Below are positions 36,596 through 44,537 of a DNA stretch of 64,000 nucleotides, in pieces. The translations under genes were made by a program, and so were the position numbers. The stretch is from NCBI RefSeq assembly GCF_001425265.1, contig NZ_LMEC01000026.1:62001-126000 (forward strand), in the 5' to 3' direction. Position 1 is the first letter of the stretch. Every line of letters starts with the position of its first letter. Origin of the DNA: Massilia sp. Root418 (lineage in GTDB: Bacteria; Pseudomonadota; Gammaproteobacteria; Burkholderiales; Burkholderiaceae_D). The notes below the pieces were generated by a model. The model did no database searches, was not told where the DNA came from, and saw only the letters and a list, made by a program, of their open reading frames with translations.

Positions 36596-37126
36596 ATGCA
36601 CGCACCGAGAATCGAGCCGCTGGGCGCGCCATATGCGCCCGCCATCCAGCAAGCATTCGACCGCATCATGCCGCCGGGGATGGCGCCGCTGGGCTTGTTC
36701 CGCACGCTGGCGCACAGTCCGCGCGTGCTGCAGCGCCTGTTCGCCGGCAACCTGCTCGACGCGGGCGCCATCACGCTGCGCGAGCGCGAGCTGCTCATCC
36801 TGCGCACCTGCGCGCGCTGCGGCTGCGCTTATGAATGGGGCGTGCATCACGCCCTGTTCGCGCGCGCCGCCGGCCTGAGCGCCGCCGACATCGCCGCCAC
36901 GCAGGCCCACGACAGCACGGACCTGCTCCTGCGTGCGGCCGACGAGCTGCACGACAGCGCCAGCATCTCGGACGCGACGTGGCAGCAACTGGCAGCGGCC
37001 TACCGGCCCGCCCAGATCCTGGAAATCATCGCCTTGTGCGGCTACTACCACACCATCGCCTTCATCGCGAACGCCTGCCGGGTGGCGCCGGAGCACTTCA
37101 GCCAAGCATTGCCCGCTGATGCCTGA
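36596..37126 (+). CDS. carboxymuconolactone decarboxylase family protein
   Basis: 176 residues from MHAPRIEPLG with CAGGAGA upstream. The core CARCGCAYEWGVHHALFARAAGLS is the CMD/AhpD-like motif with a Cys-x2-Cys pair and a His. Members act as thiol-dependent peroxide reductases or lyases. Divergent control by the adjacent HxlR regulator suggests a role in thiol or electrophile stress. The 3' end overlaps the convergent TIR-like gene by 29 bases. Confidence 0.87.
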   Translation: MHAPRIEPLGAPYAPAIQQAFDRIMPPGMAPLGLFRTLAHSPRVLQRLFAGNLLDAGAITLRERELLILRTCARCGCAYEWGVHHALFARAAGLSAADIAATQAHDSTDLLLRAADELHDSASISDATWQQLAAAYRPAQILEIIALCGYYHTIAFIANACRVAPEHFSQALPADA

Positions 37127-37409
37127 GAACCGCCACATCCAAAAGGATAACGGGGCGCCGTAATAGGCGGCCCACCGCCAGTTCGAACTGTACCCAGGGA
37201 GACTGGTGAACCAAAGGAGAAACAATCAACACGACGGCCCCGCTGCGGAGGAGCGCCCACAGCACCGCGAGCTGTTGATACCTGAGGCGGGGCGCCTCAA
37301 GGACGTGGATAAACGGACTACAGACTTCGGCCAAATGACGGTGCAGCCCTTCCAGCAAGTCAGCAGTTACCTGGCCGTCCCGCAACGTATAACTGACAAA
37401 AATCTTCAT
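37098..37409 (-). CDS. small TIR-like domain protein
   Basis: 103 residues from MKIFVSYTLRD, a start that overlaps the stop of the upstream membrane gene (ATGA). The first strand KIFVSY, a central SGAVVLIVSP strand and SPWVQFELAVGRLL follow the order of TIR domains. In that family the Glu of the WxxxE segment is the NAD-cleaving residue; here it is Glu76 with Trp72. The length is near the minimum for a TIR fold and no other domain is present. Base composition is lower in GC than the neighbours. I infer a conflict-type effector or signalling enzyme working with the membrane protein; function is not established. Confidence 0.65.
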   Translation of the reverse strand: MKIFVSYTLRDGQVTADLLEGLHRHLAEVCSPFIHVLEAPRLRYQQLAVLWALLRSGAVVLIVSPLVHQSPWVQFELAVGRLLRRPVILLDVAVLRHQRAMLG

Positions 37410-37894
37410 GTCGCGTACCCCAAGCGAAATGCATTCCAAACGACAAGGTCGGCACCAACCAACAACACATATAACCACATGGAGTGATTCAGCGCGGCAT
37501 TGGCAACTCTACGTGCAAGCGCCCCCGCAACACGCTGCTGCGAAATGACCAGCGCCCCCACCCCGTCAACTAAGTGCCTCCTGTTGCGCTCCCTGACGCG
37601 CTCATATGCATCGTCCATCGCGCCACGCAACTTTACCTGATAAAAATAGGCCACTGCATCCAGGAACCAAAAGCATAGAGGGATTGCCACCCCCGCAATG
37701 AAAAATGCGCGATCCAGTGTCCCGTGGGTTATTTTGGCCAACAACGCCAGAATGACAAATTCAGTTGTAACGCAAAATTTTTTTGTTTCGAAACAGAACC
37801 CGCTAAGTTGCGTCACAACGCCATACAGTTGATCCAGGCGTTTCCAGTCCAGTTCGTCGTCCAGCGATCTCGTGTATGGCCTGAACTCGTCCAT
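37406..37894 (-). CDS. membrane protein translationally coupled to the TIR-like gene
   Basis: 162 residues starting MDEFRPYTRS. Predicted membrane helices lie at about 43-58, 63-86 and 138-155. A charged stretch AYERVRERNRRHLVD between helices 2 and 3 is probably cytoplasmic. I do not recognise a named family, but small two- to three-helix partners of TIR or SLOG proteins are known as membrane effectors. No ribosome site precedes this ATG. A zinc-ribbon-like coding stretch in another frame ends where this protein starts, so the true N-terminus may be upstream. One 60-base stretch (37741-37800) has only 21 G/C. Confidence 0.65.
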   Translation of the reverse strand: MDEFRPYTRSLDDELDWKRLDQLYGVVTQLSGFCFETKKFCVTTEFVILALLAKITHGTLDRAFFIAGVAIPLCFWFLDAVAYFYQVKLRGAMDDAYERVRERNRRHLVDGVGALVISQQRVAGALARRVANAALNHSMWLYVLLVGADLVVWNAFRLGYAT

Positions 37895-37970
37895 TGCATC
37901 GGCAATCGCGACATATCGGTTCAGCCATTTTAAAGTTCGACGCCATGCCGCACATTGAGCAATTCGTCAT
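37803..37970 (-). other. zinc-ribbon-like reading frame overlapping the membrane gene start
   Basis: From ATG at 37970 the minus strand reads MTNCSMCGMASNFKMAEP followed by ICRDC, two Cys-x2-Cys knuckles 12 residues apart, as in zinc ribbons. The frame continues out of register with the membrane protein for 31 more residues and stops. A shift of one base near 37895 would join the ribbon to the membrane protein. It could be a sequencing error, a real frameshift, a small overlapping gene, or chance. Confidence 0.4.
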
Positions 37971-38031
37971 GTCCGCAGCATGCGCCAAGTTGCGGCTATG
38001 CGCAAATTCATGGAGACGAAACGGGACATGG

Positions 38032-38775
38032 TCAAGCGGCGTAAGCGGCATTCAGGCGGCGGACCAGGTCGGCGTTGAGGCCGCGGTTGTGGCGGGTCCA
38101 GCGCTGCATCACGCGCTCCAGTTCGGGGCGCTGCGCGGCGGCCAGCTGGGTGTCGCCGACGGAGGCGGCCCAGATGGCGAATTCGGCGCGCACGGTAAAG
38201 CTGCCGAAGCGGGCCAGCGCGTCTTCGAAAGCTGCGCGCGCTTCGTCCTTGCGGCCGCTGGCGCCCAGCACCTGCGCGCGCAGCAGGGCGATTTCTTCGG
38301 CGCGAAACTGCGGGTCGGACTGGATGATGAAGTCGAGATGGGCGATGGCCGCCGCCACCCGGCCGCAGGCCAGGTTGGCGCGCGCGGCACCGCGCCGGAT
38401 TTCCAGGTCGCTGCCGAACACGCCGTTCAGGCAGGCGTCGTAGGTGGCGGCGGCGTCCGCTGCTGCGCCCGCTTCGAGCTGGGCTTGCGCCAGGGGCATC
38501 TGGTTCTGCGCGGTGGGCGTGTAGTCGAAGGCGGCACGCGCTTCGCGCAGCTCGCGGCCAGGGTCCAGCGAGCGCGCCGCAGCCGCGACCGCCTTGCGCG
38601 CACCATGCTCCAGCCGCGAGTCCGGCAGGAAGATCGCCAGGAAGTAGACGATGCTGCCCAGCAGAGGGAAGGAGAACAGGATGAACAGCCAGTAGGTCTG
38701 CTGCCGCGAGCGCACGGCGTGCACGGCGAAAAACAGGGCGATGGCTATATGGAGTCCGGCACCAATGTACGGCAT
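38032..38775 (-). CDS. membrane-anchored tetratricopeptide protein
   Basis: 247 residues. Two N-terminal membrane helices (LHIAIALFFAVHAV and YWLFILFSFPLLGSIVYFLAIFLP) resemble the PLDc_N hairpin. From about residue 100, TPR-like helices follow (AAATYDACLNGVF, AAAIAHLDFIIQSDP, EARAAFEDALARFG). It is probably a scaffold. It lies next to the lower-GC pocket but has the GC of the host genes. Confidence 0.82.
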   Translation of the reverse strand: MPYIGAGLHIAIALFFAVHAVRSRQQTYWLFILFSFPLLGSIVYFLAIFLPDSRLEHGARKAVAAAARSLDPGRELREARAAFDYTPTAQNQMPLAQAQLEAGAAADAAATYDACLNGVFGSDLEIRRGAARANLACGRVAAAIAHLDFIIQSDPQFRAEEIALLRAQVLGASGRKDEARAAFEDALARFGSFTVRAEFAIWAASVGDTQLAAAQRPELERVMQRWTRHNRGLNADLVRRLNAAYAA

Positions 38776-38854
38776 AACAACCTCAGTCAGCGAAAACTGA
38801 GATTATCGCCGCTGGCGCCCCTTAAAATATACGCGCATTGTCACGGTTCTCCTG

Positions 38855-38902
38855 CGCTTACCTCTGCACTTACCGCTGCAACTACCGCTGCAACTACCGC
38901 TG
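38855..38902. repeat. 12-bp tandem repeat at the lipoprotein gene end
   Basis: Four units of 12 bases, the last two identical (CAACTACCGCTG). On the minus strand each unit contains an in-frame stop after CAG-(C/A)GG, so the gene end has four stops in series. Confidence 0.7.
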
Positions 38903-39487
38903 CGCGGTTTGGGTGGCCGGCTCCAGCATGATCACCAGCGCGCTGGGCGTGGTGCGGATGCCGGTGGGGACGAACTGCACGCCCGCATAGCGCAAGTCTT
39001 CCGGCTTGAAGCTGTACAGCGGCACGTCGCGTATCAGCTTGTCCGCCAACAGGTTGGCGGCACCGGCGATCTGGTGCTGCTGCGACTCCCCCATGCCGTC
39101 GATGGCGAAGCGGTCCACTTGCGCGTCGGCGAGGAAGACCGCGTTGCGCACGTTGTCCACCACCAGCCGCCCGGACAGCGCCAGGCTGCCGCGCCACGAC
39201 TGCCGCATCAGCATGGGCGACACGGTCAGCTCGGCCGACAGCGCCACGCGGTCGTTCTGCCCTACCGTGCTCACTTGCGGGTTGCTCAGCTGGACGTCGA
39301 ACACGCCCAGCACGCGGTGGTTGACGGGGAAGCGCTGTCCCAGGTTTTTCTGCAGCCGCTCCAGCGGCACCTCGAACTGGCGCGGCCCGATCAAGCCGGC
39401 GCAGGAGGCCAGCAGGCCGGCAGCTGCAACGGCAGCGGCGGCGGCCGCGATGCCGAGCATGCGGCGGCGGTAAGTTGTGTACGTCAT
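38894..39487 (-). CDS. DUF1439 family lipoprotein
   Basis: 197 residues. The signal peptide ends in a lipobox LLASC, so the mature protein is lipid-anchored. FEVPLERLQKNLGQRFPVNHRVLGVFDVQLSNPQV is typical of YceB/DUF1439 proteins, whose role in the envelope is unknown. The stop lies in a 12-bp tandem repeat. The gene is divergent from a DUF72 gene. Confidence 0.85.
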   Translation of the reverse strand: MTYTTYRRRMLGIAAAAAAVAAAGLLASCAGLIGPRQFEVPLERLQKNLGQRFPVNHRVLGVFDVQLSNPQVSTVGQNDRVALSAELTVSPMLMRQSWRGSLALSGRLVVDNVRNAVFLADAQVDRFAIDGMGESQQHQIAGAANLLADKLIRDVPLYSFKPEDLRYAGVQFVPTGIRTTPSALVIMLEPATQTAQR

Positions 39488-39559
39488 CTTTATTCCTGTA
39501 AAGCGGGCGCCAGACAGCGCCAGGGTGCCGTAGAGTGTCTTATCTTACACGGAGGCGCC

Positions 39560-40282
39560 ATGGCGGTAGCGAGAATCGGGTGTGCGGGGTGGTCCATCCC
39601 CAGGGCCGTCAGCGCGGACTTTCCTGGCGAGGGCAGCCACCTGCAACGCTACGCCGACGTACTCAACGCCGCCGAAATCAATTCCTCTTTTTATCGTCCA
39701 CACCAGCCGCAGACCTACGAGCGCTGGGCCGCCGCCGTTCCAGAAGCATTCCGCTTCGCCGTCAAGGCGCCCAAGACCATGACGCACGAGCTGCGCCTGG
39801 CCGGCTGCGGGGAAGCCATGCAGCGCTTCGCCGGCGAGGTGGCGGGACTGGGCGCCAAGCTGGGCTGCGTGCTGGTGCAGCTGCCACCCAGCCTGCAGTT
39901 CGACCCGGTCACCGCCGGCACGTTCTTCGCCCTGGTGCGGCAGCGCTTTGCCTGCATGATCGCCTGCGAAGCACGCCATCCCAGCTGGTTCGGCGATGCC
40001 GCCACCACGCTGCTGAGCGGCGCTGCCGTCACGCGCGTGATTGCCGATCCGCCCAAGGGCCAGCCCGGACCGCACGTGGCTACCACCGCCACCACCTATG
40101 CGCGCCTGCACGGCAGCCCGCGCATCTATTTCTCCTCCTACGAGGACGACTACCTGGGCCAGGCCGCCACCAGCCTGGCCGGCCGGGTCGGCGACGGCCA
40201 TGATGCCTGGTGTATCTTCGACAACACCGCCTCCGGCGCCGCCGCCGCCAACGCTGTCTCTCTGCTGCGCCGCCTTTCCTGA
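39560..40282 (+). CDS. DUF72 family protein
   Basis: 240 residues from MAVARIGCAGWS with GGAGG seven bases upstream; the very long upstream frame is antisense to the lipoprotein gene. INSSFYRPHQPQTYERWAAAVPEAFRFAVKAPKTMTHE is the conserved DUF72 block of a TIM-barrel family. The biochemical role is unknown; it may concern nucleic acid metabolism. Confidence 0.9.
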   Translation: MAVARIGCAGWSIPRAVSADFPGEGSHLQRYADVLNAAEINSSFYRPHQPQTYERWAAAVPEAFRFAVKAPKTMTHELRLAGCGEAMQRFAGEVAGLGAKLGCVLVQLPPSLQFDPVTAGTFFALVRQRFACMIACEARHPSWFGDAATTLLSGAAVTRVIADPPKGQPGPHVATTATTYARLHGSPRIYFSSYEDDYLGQAATSLAGRVGDGHDAWCIFDNTASGAAAANAVSLLRRLS

Positions 40283-40303
40283 CACCCCGTGCAAAAAAAA
40301 CAC

Positions 40304-40343
40304 TTGCAGCGCTCAATTCTAGTGTTATAGTTCACTACAACAC
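40304..40343 (+). promoter_or_regulatory. promoter and YtrA-type operator of the ABC operon
   Basis: -35 TTGCAG (40304-40309), 16-base spacer, -10 TATAGT (40326-40331). GTGTTATAG (40322-40330) and CTACAACAC (40335-40343) form an inverted repeat with eight of nine pairs and a 4-base spacer, covering the -10. The arrangement predicts self-repression by the GntR regulator. Confidence 0.65.
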
Positions 40344-40374
40344 CACTTCATCACATCACCAGGAGGACGCATGT

Positions 40375-40746
40375 ATGTGGAATGACAACACGCCGATTTA
40401 TCGCCAGCTCAAGGAGCGGGTGCTCGGCATGATGCTGGACGGCTTGCTCAAGCCGGGCGACGCCCTGCCCTCGGTGCGGCAAGTCGCCGCCGATTACCAA
40501 TTGAATCCGATTACCGTGTCCAAGGCCTACCAGGAACTGGTGGACGAAAGCCTGGTTGAAAAACGAAGGGGGTTAGGCATGTACGTTACCGAAGGCGCAC
40601 ACGAAAAACTGCTGGCCAGCGAACGCGAACGCTTTGTGCGCGAGGAATGGCCCGCCATGGTGGAACGCATCCGCCGCCTGGGGCTGGACCTGGAACAGCT
40701 GCTGCGCGCGGCCCAGGATGGCGGCGCGCCGGGAGCGCCGGCATGA
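40375..40746 (+). CDS. GntR family regulator, YtrA subfamily
   Basis: 123 residues from MWNDNTPIYRQ, with AGGAGG eight bases upstream. The winged helix IYRQLKERVLGMMLDGLLKPGDALPSVRQVAADYQLNPITVSKAYQELVDESLVEKRRGLGMYV is followed by only a short dimerisation tail, the YtrA mark. The stop overlaps the ABC ATPase start (ATGA). It probably represses this operon until an envelope-active compound is sensed. Confidence 0.93.
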   Translation: MWNDNTPIYRQLKERVLGMMLDGLLKPGDALPSVRQVAADYQLNPITVSKAYQELVDESLVEKRRGLGMYVTEGAHEKLLASERERFVREEWPAMVERIRRLGLDLEQLLRAAQDGGAPGAPA

Positions 40747-41600
40747 GCGCCCTGATCACCGCACGCAACCTGAGCAAGCGCTATGGCAAGAAGCTGGCGC
40801 TGGACCAGGCCAGTTTCGAGATCCAGCCCGGCCGCATCGTCGGCCTGATCGGCCCCAACGGCTCCGGCAAGACCACCACGCTCAAGGCCATCCTGGGCCT
40901 GACGCAGTTCGAAGGCGAGCTGTCGGTGCTGGGCATGGACCCGAGCAAGCAGCGCGACGCGCTGATGAATGAGGTGTGCTTCATCGCCGACGTGGCCATC
41001 CTGCCGCGCTGGCTGAAGGTGAAGGATGCGATCGACTTCGTGGAAGGCGTGCACCCGCGCTTCAACCGCGAGAAGGCGGAGCGCTACCTGAAACACACCA
41101 AGCTGGAGCCGTCCATGAAGGTCAAGGCCATGTCCAAGGGCATGATCGTGCAGCTGCACCTGGCGCTGGTGATGGCCATCGACGCCAAGCTGCTGGTGCT
41201 GGACGAACCCACGCTGGGCCTGGACATCCTGTACCGCAAGCAGTTCTACCAGAACCTGCTGGAGGACTACTTCGACGAGAACAAGACCATCATCATCACC
41301 ACCCACCAGATCGAGGAAGTGGAAAACCTGCTGACGGACCTGATGTTCATCCGCGACGGCAAGATCACGCTGGCGGCCTCGATGGAGGAAATCGGCGACC
41401 GCTACACGGAGGTGATGGTGGAGCCGCAGTTCATCAACGCCGCCAGCGCGCTGGCGCCGATGACGCAGCGCAGCGTGTTCGGCAAGGCAGTGATGCTGTT
41501 CGACGGCGCCTCGCGCGCCCAGCTTGAAAAATTCGGCGAGATCCGCACCCCGAGCGTCGCGGACCTGTTTGTCGCCACCATGAAAGGGAGCTACGAATAA
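40743..41600 (+). CDS. ABC transporter ATP-binding protein
   Basis: 285 residues. Walker A is GPNGSGKTT and Walker B LLVLDEPTLGLD. The signature motif is atypical (AMSKGMIVQLHLALVMA instead of LSGGQ), which is common in YtrB-like ATPases controlled by YtrA regulators. TTHQIEEVE is the switch His region. It powers the adjacent permease and overlaps its start by one base. Confidence 0.93.
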   Translation: MSALITARNLSKRYGKKLALDQASFEIQPGRIVGLIGPNGSGKTTTLKAILGLTQFEGELSVLGMDPSKQRDALMNEVCFIADVAILPRWLKVKDAIDFVEGVHPRFNREKAERYLKHTKLEPSMKVKAMSKGMIVQLHLALVMAIDAKLLVLDEPTLGLDILYRKQFYQNLLEDYFDENKTIIITTHQIEEVENLLTDLMFIRDGKITLAASMEEIGDRYTEVMVEPQFINAASALAPMTQRSVFGKAVMLFDGASRAQLEKFGEIRTPSVADLFVATMKGSYE

Positions 41601-42547
41601 TGAAAACGATGAAATGGCTGATCAAGCGCGAGTTCTGGGAGCACAAGGGCATGGTGCTGTGGGCGCCTGCCGTGGTGGCGGGGCTGATCGCCCTGCTGAC
41701 CCTGAGCGGCCTGCTGTTGGGCCGCGACATGGCCTTCGAGGGTGGCGCCAGCAAGATCAGCGTGGAACTGGGCGGCGCGGCGCGCGACACCACCATCGCC
41801 ATGCTGGCCGACGTCTACATGGCCTTCTCGGTGCCCATCCTGCTGATACTCGGCTTCCTGGTGTTCTTCTATTGCCTGGGCGCGCTGCACGACGACCGCC
41901 GCGACCGCAGCCTGCTGTTCTGGAAGTCGCTGCCCGTGTCGGACCGGATGACCGTGCTGTCCAAGGTGGTGCTGGCCCTGGTGGCGATACCACTGGTCAG
42001 TGTGCTGATCGGCATTGCGCTGTCGCTGGTGATTGCGGTGCTGCTGGGTATCAGCATGGCGATGCACGGCGTGAACCTGCTGGGCCCCGTGCTGTCGTCG
42101 CCTGCCTTCTACCTGTCGCCGCTGCGCCTGATCGGGCTGATCCCGGTGTACATGCTGTGGGCGCTGCCCACCGTGGGCTGGCTGCTGCTGGTGTCGAGCT
42201 GGGCGCGTTCCAAGGTGTTCCTGTGGGCCGTGGGCGCGCCGCTGGTGACGGCAGTGCTGGTCGCCTGGGCCAACAAGATCTTCGGGCTGGGCATGCCGCA
42301 GGGCTGGTTCATGGAAAACGTCGTCAGCCGCCTGTTGTTGGGCGTCGCTCCCGGCAACTGGTTCCTGCACAGCCGGATCAACCCGCAGGCCCTGGTGCAG
42401 GAAGGCGCCGAGCACGTGCGCAATGCGGACTTGTTCGGGGCATCCTGGAGCACGCTGGGCAATCCAGTGCTGTGGGTAGGCGTGGCGGCTGGTGTGGCCA
42501 TGATCGCCGGCGCAGTGTGGCTGCGCCGCTGGCGCGAAGAGGGCTGA
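41600..42547 (+). CDS. ABC transporter permease (ABC2 type)
   Basis: 315 residues with six to seven membrane helices, starting at TAATG shared with the ATPase stop. The hydrophobic segments (LWAPAVVAGLIALLTLSGLLLG, VPILLILGFLVFFYCLG, VVLALVAIPLVSVLIGIALSLVIAVLLG) fit an ABC2-type exporter. The load is unknown; YtrA-controlled exporters often relate to cell-wall antibiotic or lipid stress. Confidence 0.88.
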   Translation: MKTMKWLIKREFWEHKGMVLWAPAVVAGLIALLTLSGLLLGRDMAFEGGASKISVELGGAARDTTIAMLADVYMAFSVPILLILGFLVFFYCLGALHDDRRDRSLLFWKSLPVSDRMTVLSKVVLALVAIPLVSVLIGIALSLVIAVLLGISMAMHGVNLLGPVLSSPAFYLSPLRLIGLIPVYMLWALPTVGWLLLVSSWARSKVFLWAVGAPLVTAVLVAWANKIFGLGMPQGWFMENVVSRLLLGVAPGNWFLHSRINPQALVQEGAEHVRNADLFGASWSTLGNPVLWVGVAAGVAMIAGAVWLRRWREEG

Positions 42548-42553
42548 CGGTGT

Positions 42554-42760
42554 GGCGGGTTACGGCTGGCGCCTAAACCGCCCTACGATGCAACGCGGGG
42601 TGGCTGACGGCATGCGGCGGGTTACGGCTGGCGCCTAACCCGCCCTACGATGCAACGCGGGGTGGCTGACGGTATGCGGCGGGTTACGGCTGGCGCCTAA
42701 CCCGCCCTACGAAGCAGCGCTTGGGTTTGCGTAGGGCGGGTTAGCGCAGCGTAACCCGCC
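42554..42760. repeat. REP-like hairpin cluster (family copy 2, three tandem units)
   Basis: Three tandem units of about 62 bases, each with GGCGGGTTACGGCTGGCGCC and CTAACCCGCCCTAC (one variant, CTAAACCGCC), are followed by the mirrored arm GTAGGGCGGGTTAGCGCAGC ending GTAACCCGCC. The last 20 bases lie inside the AraC-type gene and provide its final codons and stop. Confidence 0.88.
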
Positions 42761-43490
42761 GGTACTGCGTCGGCGTCACCCCCACCGTGGCGCGGAACTG
42801 GCGGGTAAAAGCGCTATGGTCGCCATAACCGCAAGCCAGGGCGATGTCCGCCACGCTGGCCTCCCCCGCCAGCATCCGCGAAGCCGCATCCAGCCGGGTC
42901 TTGATGATGACCTGGCGCGGCGTAAGCTGGTAAATGCGCAGGAAATAGCGCTCCAGCTGCGCCACCGACATATTGGCCGTGCGCGCCAGCTCCGGCAGCG
43001 GCAAGGGCTGGTCGTAGCGCTCCTGTATCAGCCGGGCCGCCGCCGCCACCTTGTGGTAGGCCGAATTCTTCCTGTCCTCCATGGCCAGGTCACGCGAGAT
43101 GCCGGTCAGGCCCACGATGGCGCCGGAGGCATCGCGCAAGGCGGTCTTGCGGGTCAGGCACCAGCCCGGATCGCGGTTCGGATACAGGTGCAGCTCCAGC
43201 TGGTCCGCTATCTCGGCGCCGCCAGCCAGCACGGCCTCGTCCTGCGCCAGGTAGCTCTGGCCGAAGGGGCGCGCAAACACTTCCGCCGACGTGCGGCCCA
43301 GCAGCGCATCCTTGTGCTTCAAGCCGCACCGTTTCACCAGCGTCTGGTTCACAACCACATAGCGGCCCTGCGCGTCCTTCACGAAAAACACCACGTCCGG
43401 CAGCGCGTCGAACAGCGGTTCGGCGAAGAACACGTCCGCGATGTGCGCGCCCAGTGCCAGGCGGGCGCCTCCCCTTTTTGCGGTATCCAT
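42741..43490 (-). CDS. PAS-AraC type regulator of the hydroxyproline operon
   Basis: 249 residues from MDTAKRGG; the start is uncertain because no clear ribosome site is seen and an ATG at 43547 is also in frame. A PAS domain (about 30-140: [27 protein letters not shown]) is followed by an AraC double HTH ([23 protein letters not shown] and [28 protein letters not shown]). The last residues RRVTLR and the stop are encoded by a REP-like repeat arm. It is divergent from the epimerase gene and so is the probable activator of the pathway. Confidence 0.88.
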   Translation of the reverse strand: MDTAKRGGARLALGAHIADVFFAEPLFDALPDVVFFVKDAQGRYVVVNQTLVKRCGLKHKDALLGRTSAEVFARPFGQSYLAQDEAVLAGGAEIADQLELHLYPNRDPGWCLTRKTALRDASGAIVGLTGISRDLAMEDRKNSAYHKVAAAARLIQERYDQPLPLPELARTANMSVAQLERYFLRIYQLTPRQVIIKTRLDAASRMLAGEASVADIALACGYGDHSAFTRQFRATVGVTPTQYRRVTLR

Positions 43491-43602
43491 GCGCGCATTT
43501 TCGCACGGGGCGGCTGCGGCGCGCAGCCATTGTGCCGATTTCGTCATCTTTGATGCGCAGCGGCCGCAAGACGGCGTACGCTGGAAGGCATATGATTTCA
43601 GC

Positions 43603-44535
43603 ATGAAAAATATCTCCATCATCGATTCCCACACTGGCGGCGAACCCACCCGCCTGGTCACCGCCGGCGGCCCGGAACTCGGCAGCGGGCCGTTGCATGA
43701 GCGCCTGGCACAGCTGCGCCGCGAGCATGACAATTTCCGTTCCGCCGTGGTGTGCGAGCCGCGCGGATCGGACGTGCTGGTGGGCGCGCTGCTGTGCCAG
43801 CCGCACGCGGCCGATTGTGCAGCAGGCGTCATCTTCTTCAACAACGTCGGCTACCTCGGCATGTGCGGCCACGGCACCATCGGCCTGGTGGCGTCGCTGG
43901 CCTATATGGGCCGCATCGGCGCGGGCCGGCACCGCATCGATACGCCGGTGGGCGTGGTGGAAGCCGAACTGCACGCGGACGGCAGCGTGACCGTGGAAAA
44001 CGTGGCGGCTTACCGCGCGCAGCATGCGGTGACGGTGCACGTGCCTGGGCATGGCGACGTGACGGGCGATGTGGCCTGGGGCGGCAACTGGTTTTTCCTG
44101 GTGGCGGACCACGGGCTGGAGCTGCACGTGTCGAACGCGGCGGCGCTGACGGCGTTCACGGCGGCGGTGCGCAAGGCGCTGGCGGCGGCCGGGATCGCGG
44201 GCGAGGACGGGGCGGAGATCGACCATATCGAGCTGTTTGCGCCGTCGCGCAACGGGGCGGACAGCCAGAACTTCGTGCTCTGCCCCGGCAACGCATATGA
44301 CCGCTCGCCGTGCGGCACCGGCACCAGCGCCAAGCTGGCCTGCCTGGCTGCCGATGGCAAGCTGGCCGAAGGGGCGGTCTGGCGGCAGGAGAGCATTGTC
44401 GGCAGCGTGTTCGAGGGCTCCTACCGCTACCACGGCGGCAAGCTGATCCCCAGCATACGCGGGCAGGCCTGGGTGAACTCGCAGGCCACACTGATACTCG
44501 ATCCGTCCGATCCGCTGGTGTGGGGCATACGGTGA
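43603..44535 (+). CDS. 4-hydroxyproline 2-epimerase (proline racemase family)
   Basis: 310 residues. The two catalytic Cys of the family are Cys88 (MCGHGTIG) and Cys237 (SPCGTGTSA). Cys at both sites fits an epimerase rather than the dehydratase variant, which has Thr. It converts trans-4-hydroxy-L-proline to cis-4-hydroxy-D-proline, the first step of the pathway encoded downstream. Its stop overlaps the oxidoreductase gene start region. Confidence 0.9.
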   Translation: MKNISIIDSHTGGEPTRLVTAGGPELGSGPLHERLAQLRREHDNFRSAVVCEPRGSDVLVGALLCQPHAADCAAGVIFFNNVGYLGMCGHGTIGLVASLAYMGRIGAGRHRIDTPVGVVEAELHADGSVTVENVAAYRAQHAVTVHVPGHGDVTGDVAWGGNWFFLVADHGLELHVSNAAALTAFTAAVRKALAAAGIAGEDGAEIDHIELFAPSRNGADSQNFVLCPGNAYDRSPCGTGTSAKLACLAADGKLAEGAVWRQESIVGSVFEGSYRYHGGKLIPSIRGQAWVNSQATLILDPSDPLVWGIR

Positions 44536-44537
44536 GC

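Noticed and set aside
35599-36807. Long 402-codon form of the DinB gene
   Set aside because: The extension covers the HxlR gene in another frame; the ATGA-coupled start at 36177 fits the family length.
37140-38030. Complete integrated mobile element around the TIR-like module
   Set aside because: Lower GC suggests transfer, but I see no integrase, transposase, target duplication or tRNA at the edges.
42554-42760. CRISPR array
   Set aside because: The three units are adjacent hairpins of a repeat family, with no unique spacers and no cas genes in the window.
42741-43844. 367-codon form of the AraC-type regulator
   Set aside because: The N-terminal extension overlaps the divergent epimerase gene and is Ser/Arg-rich shadow sequence.
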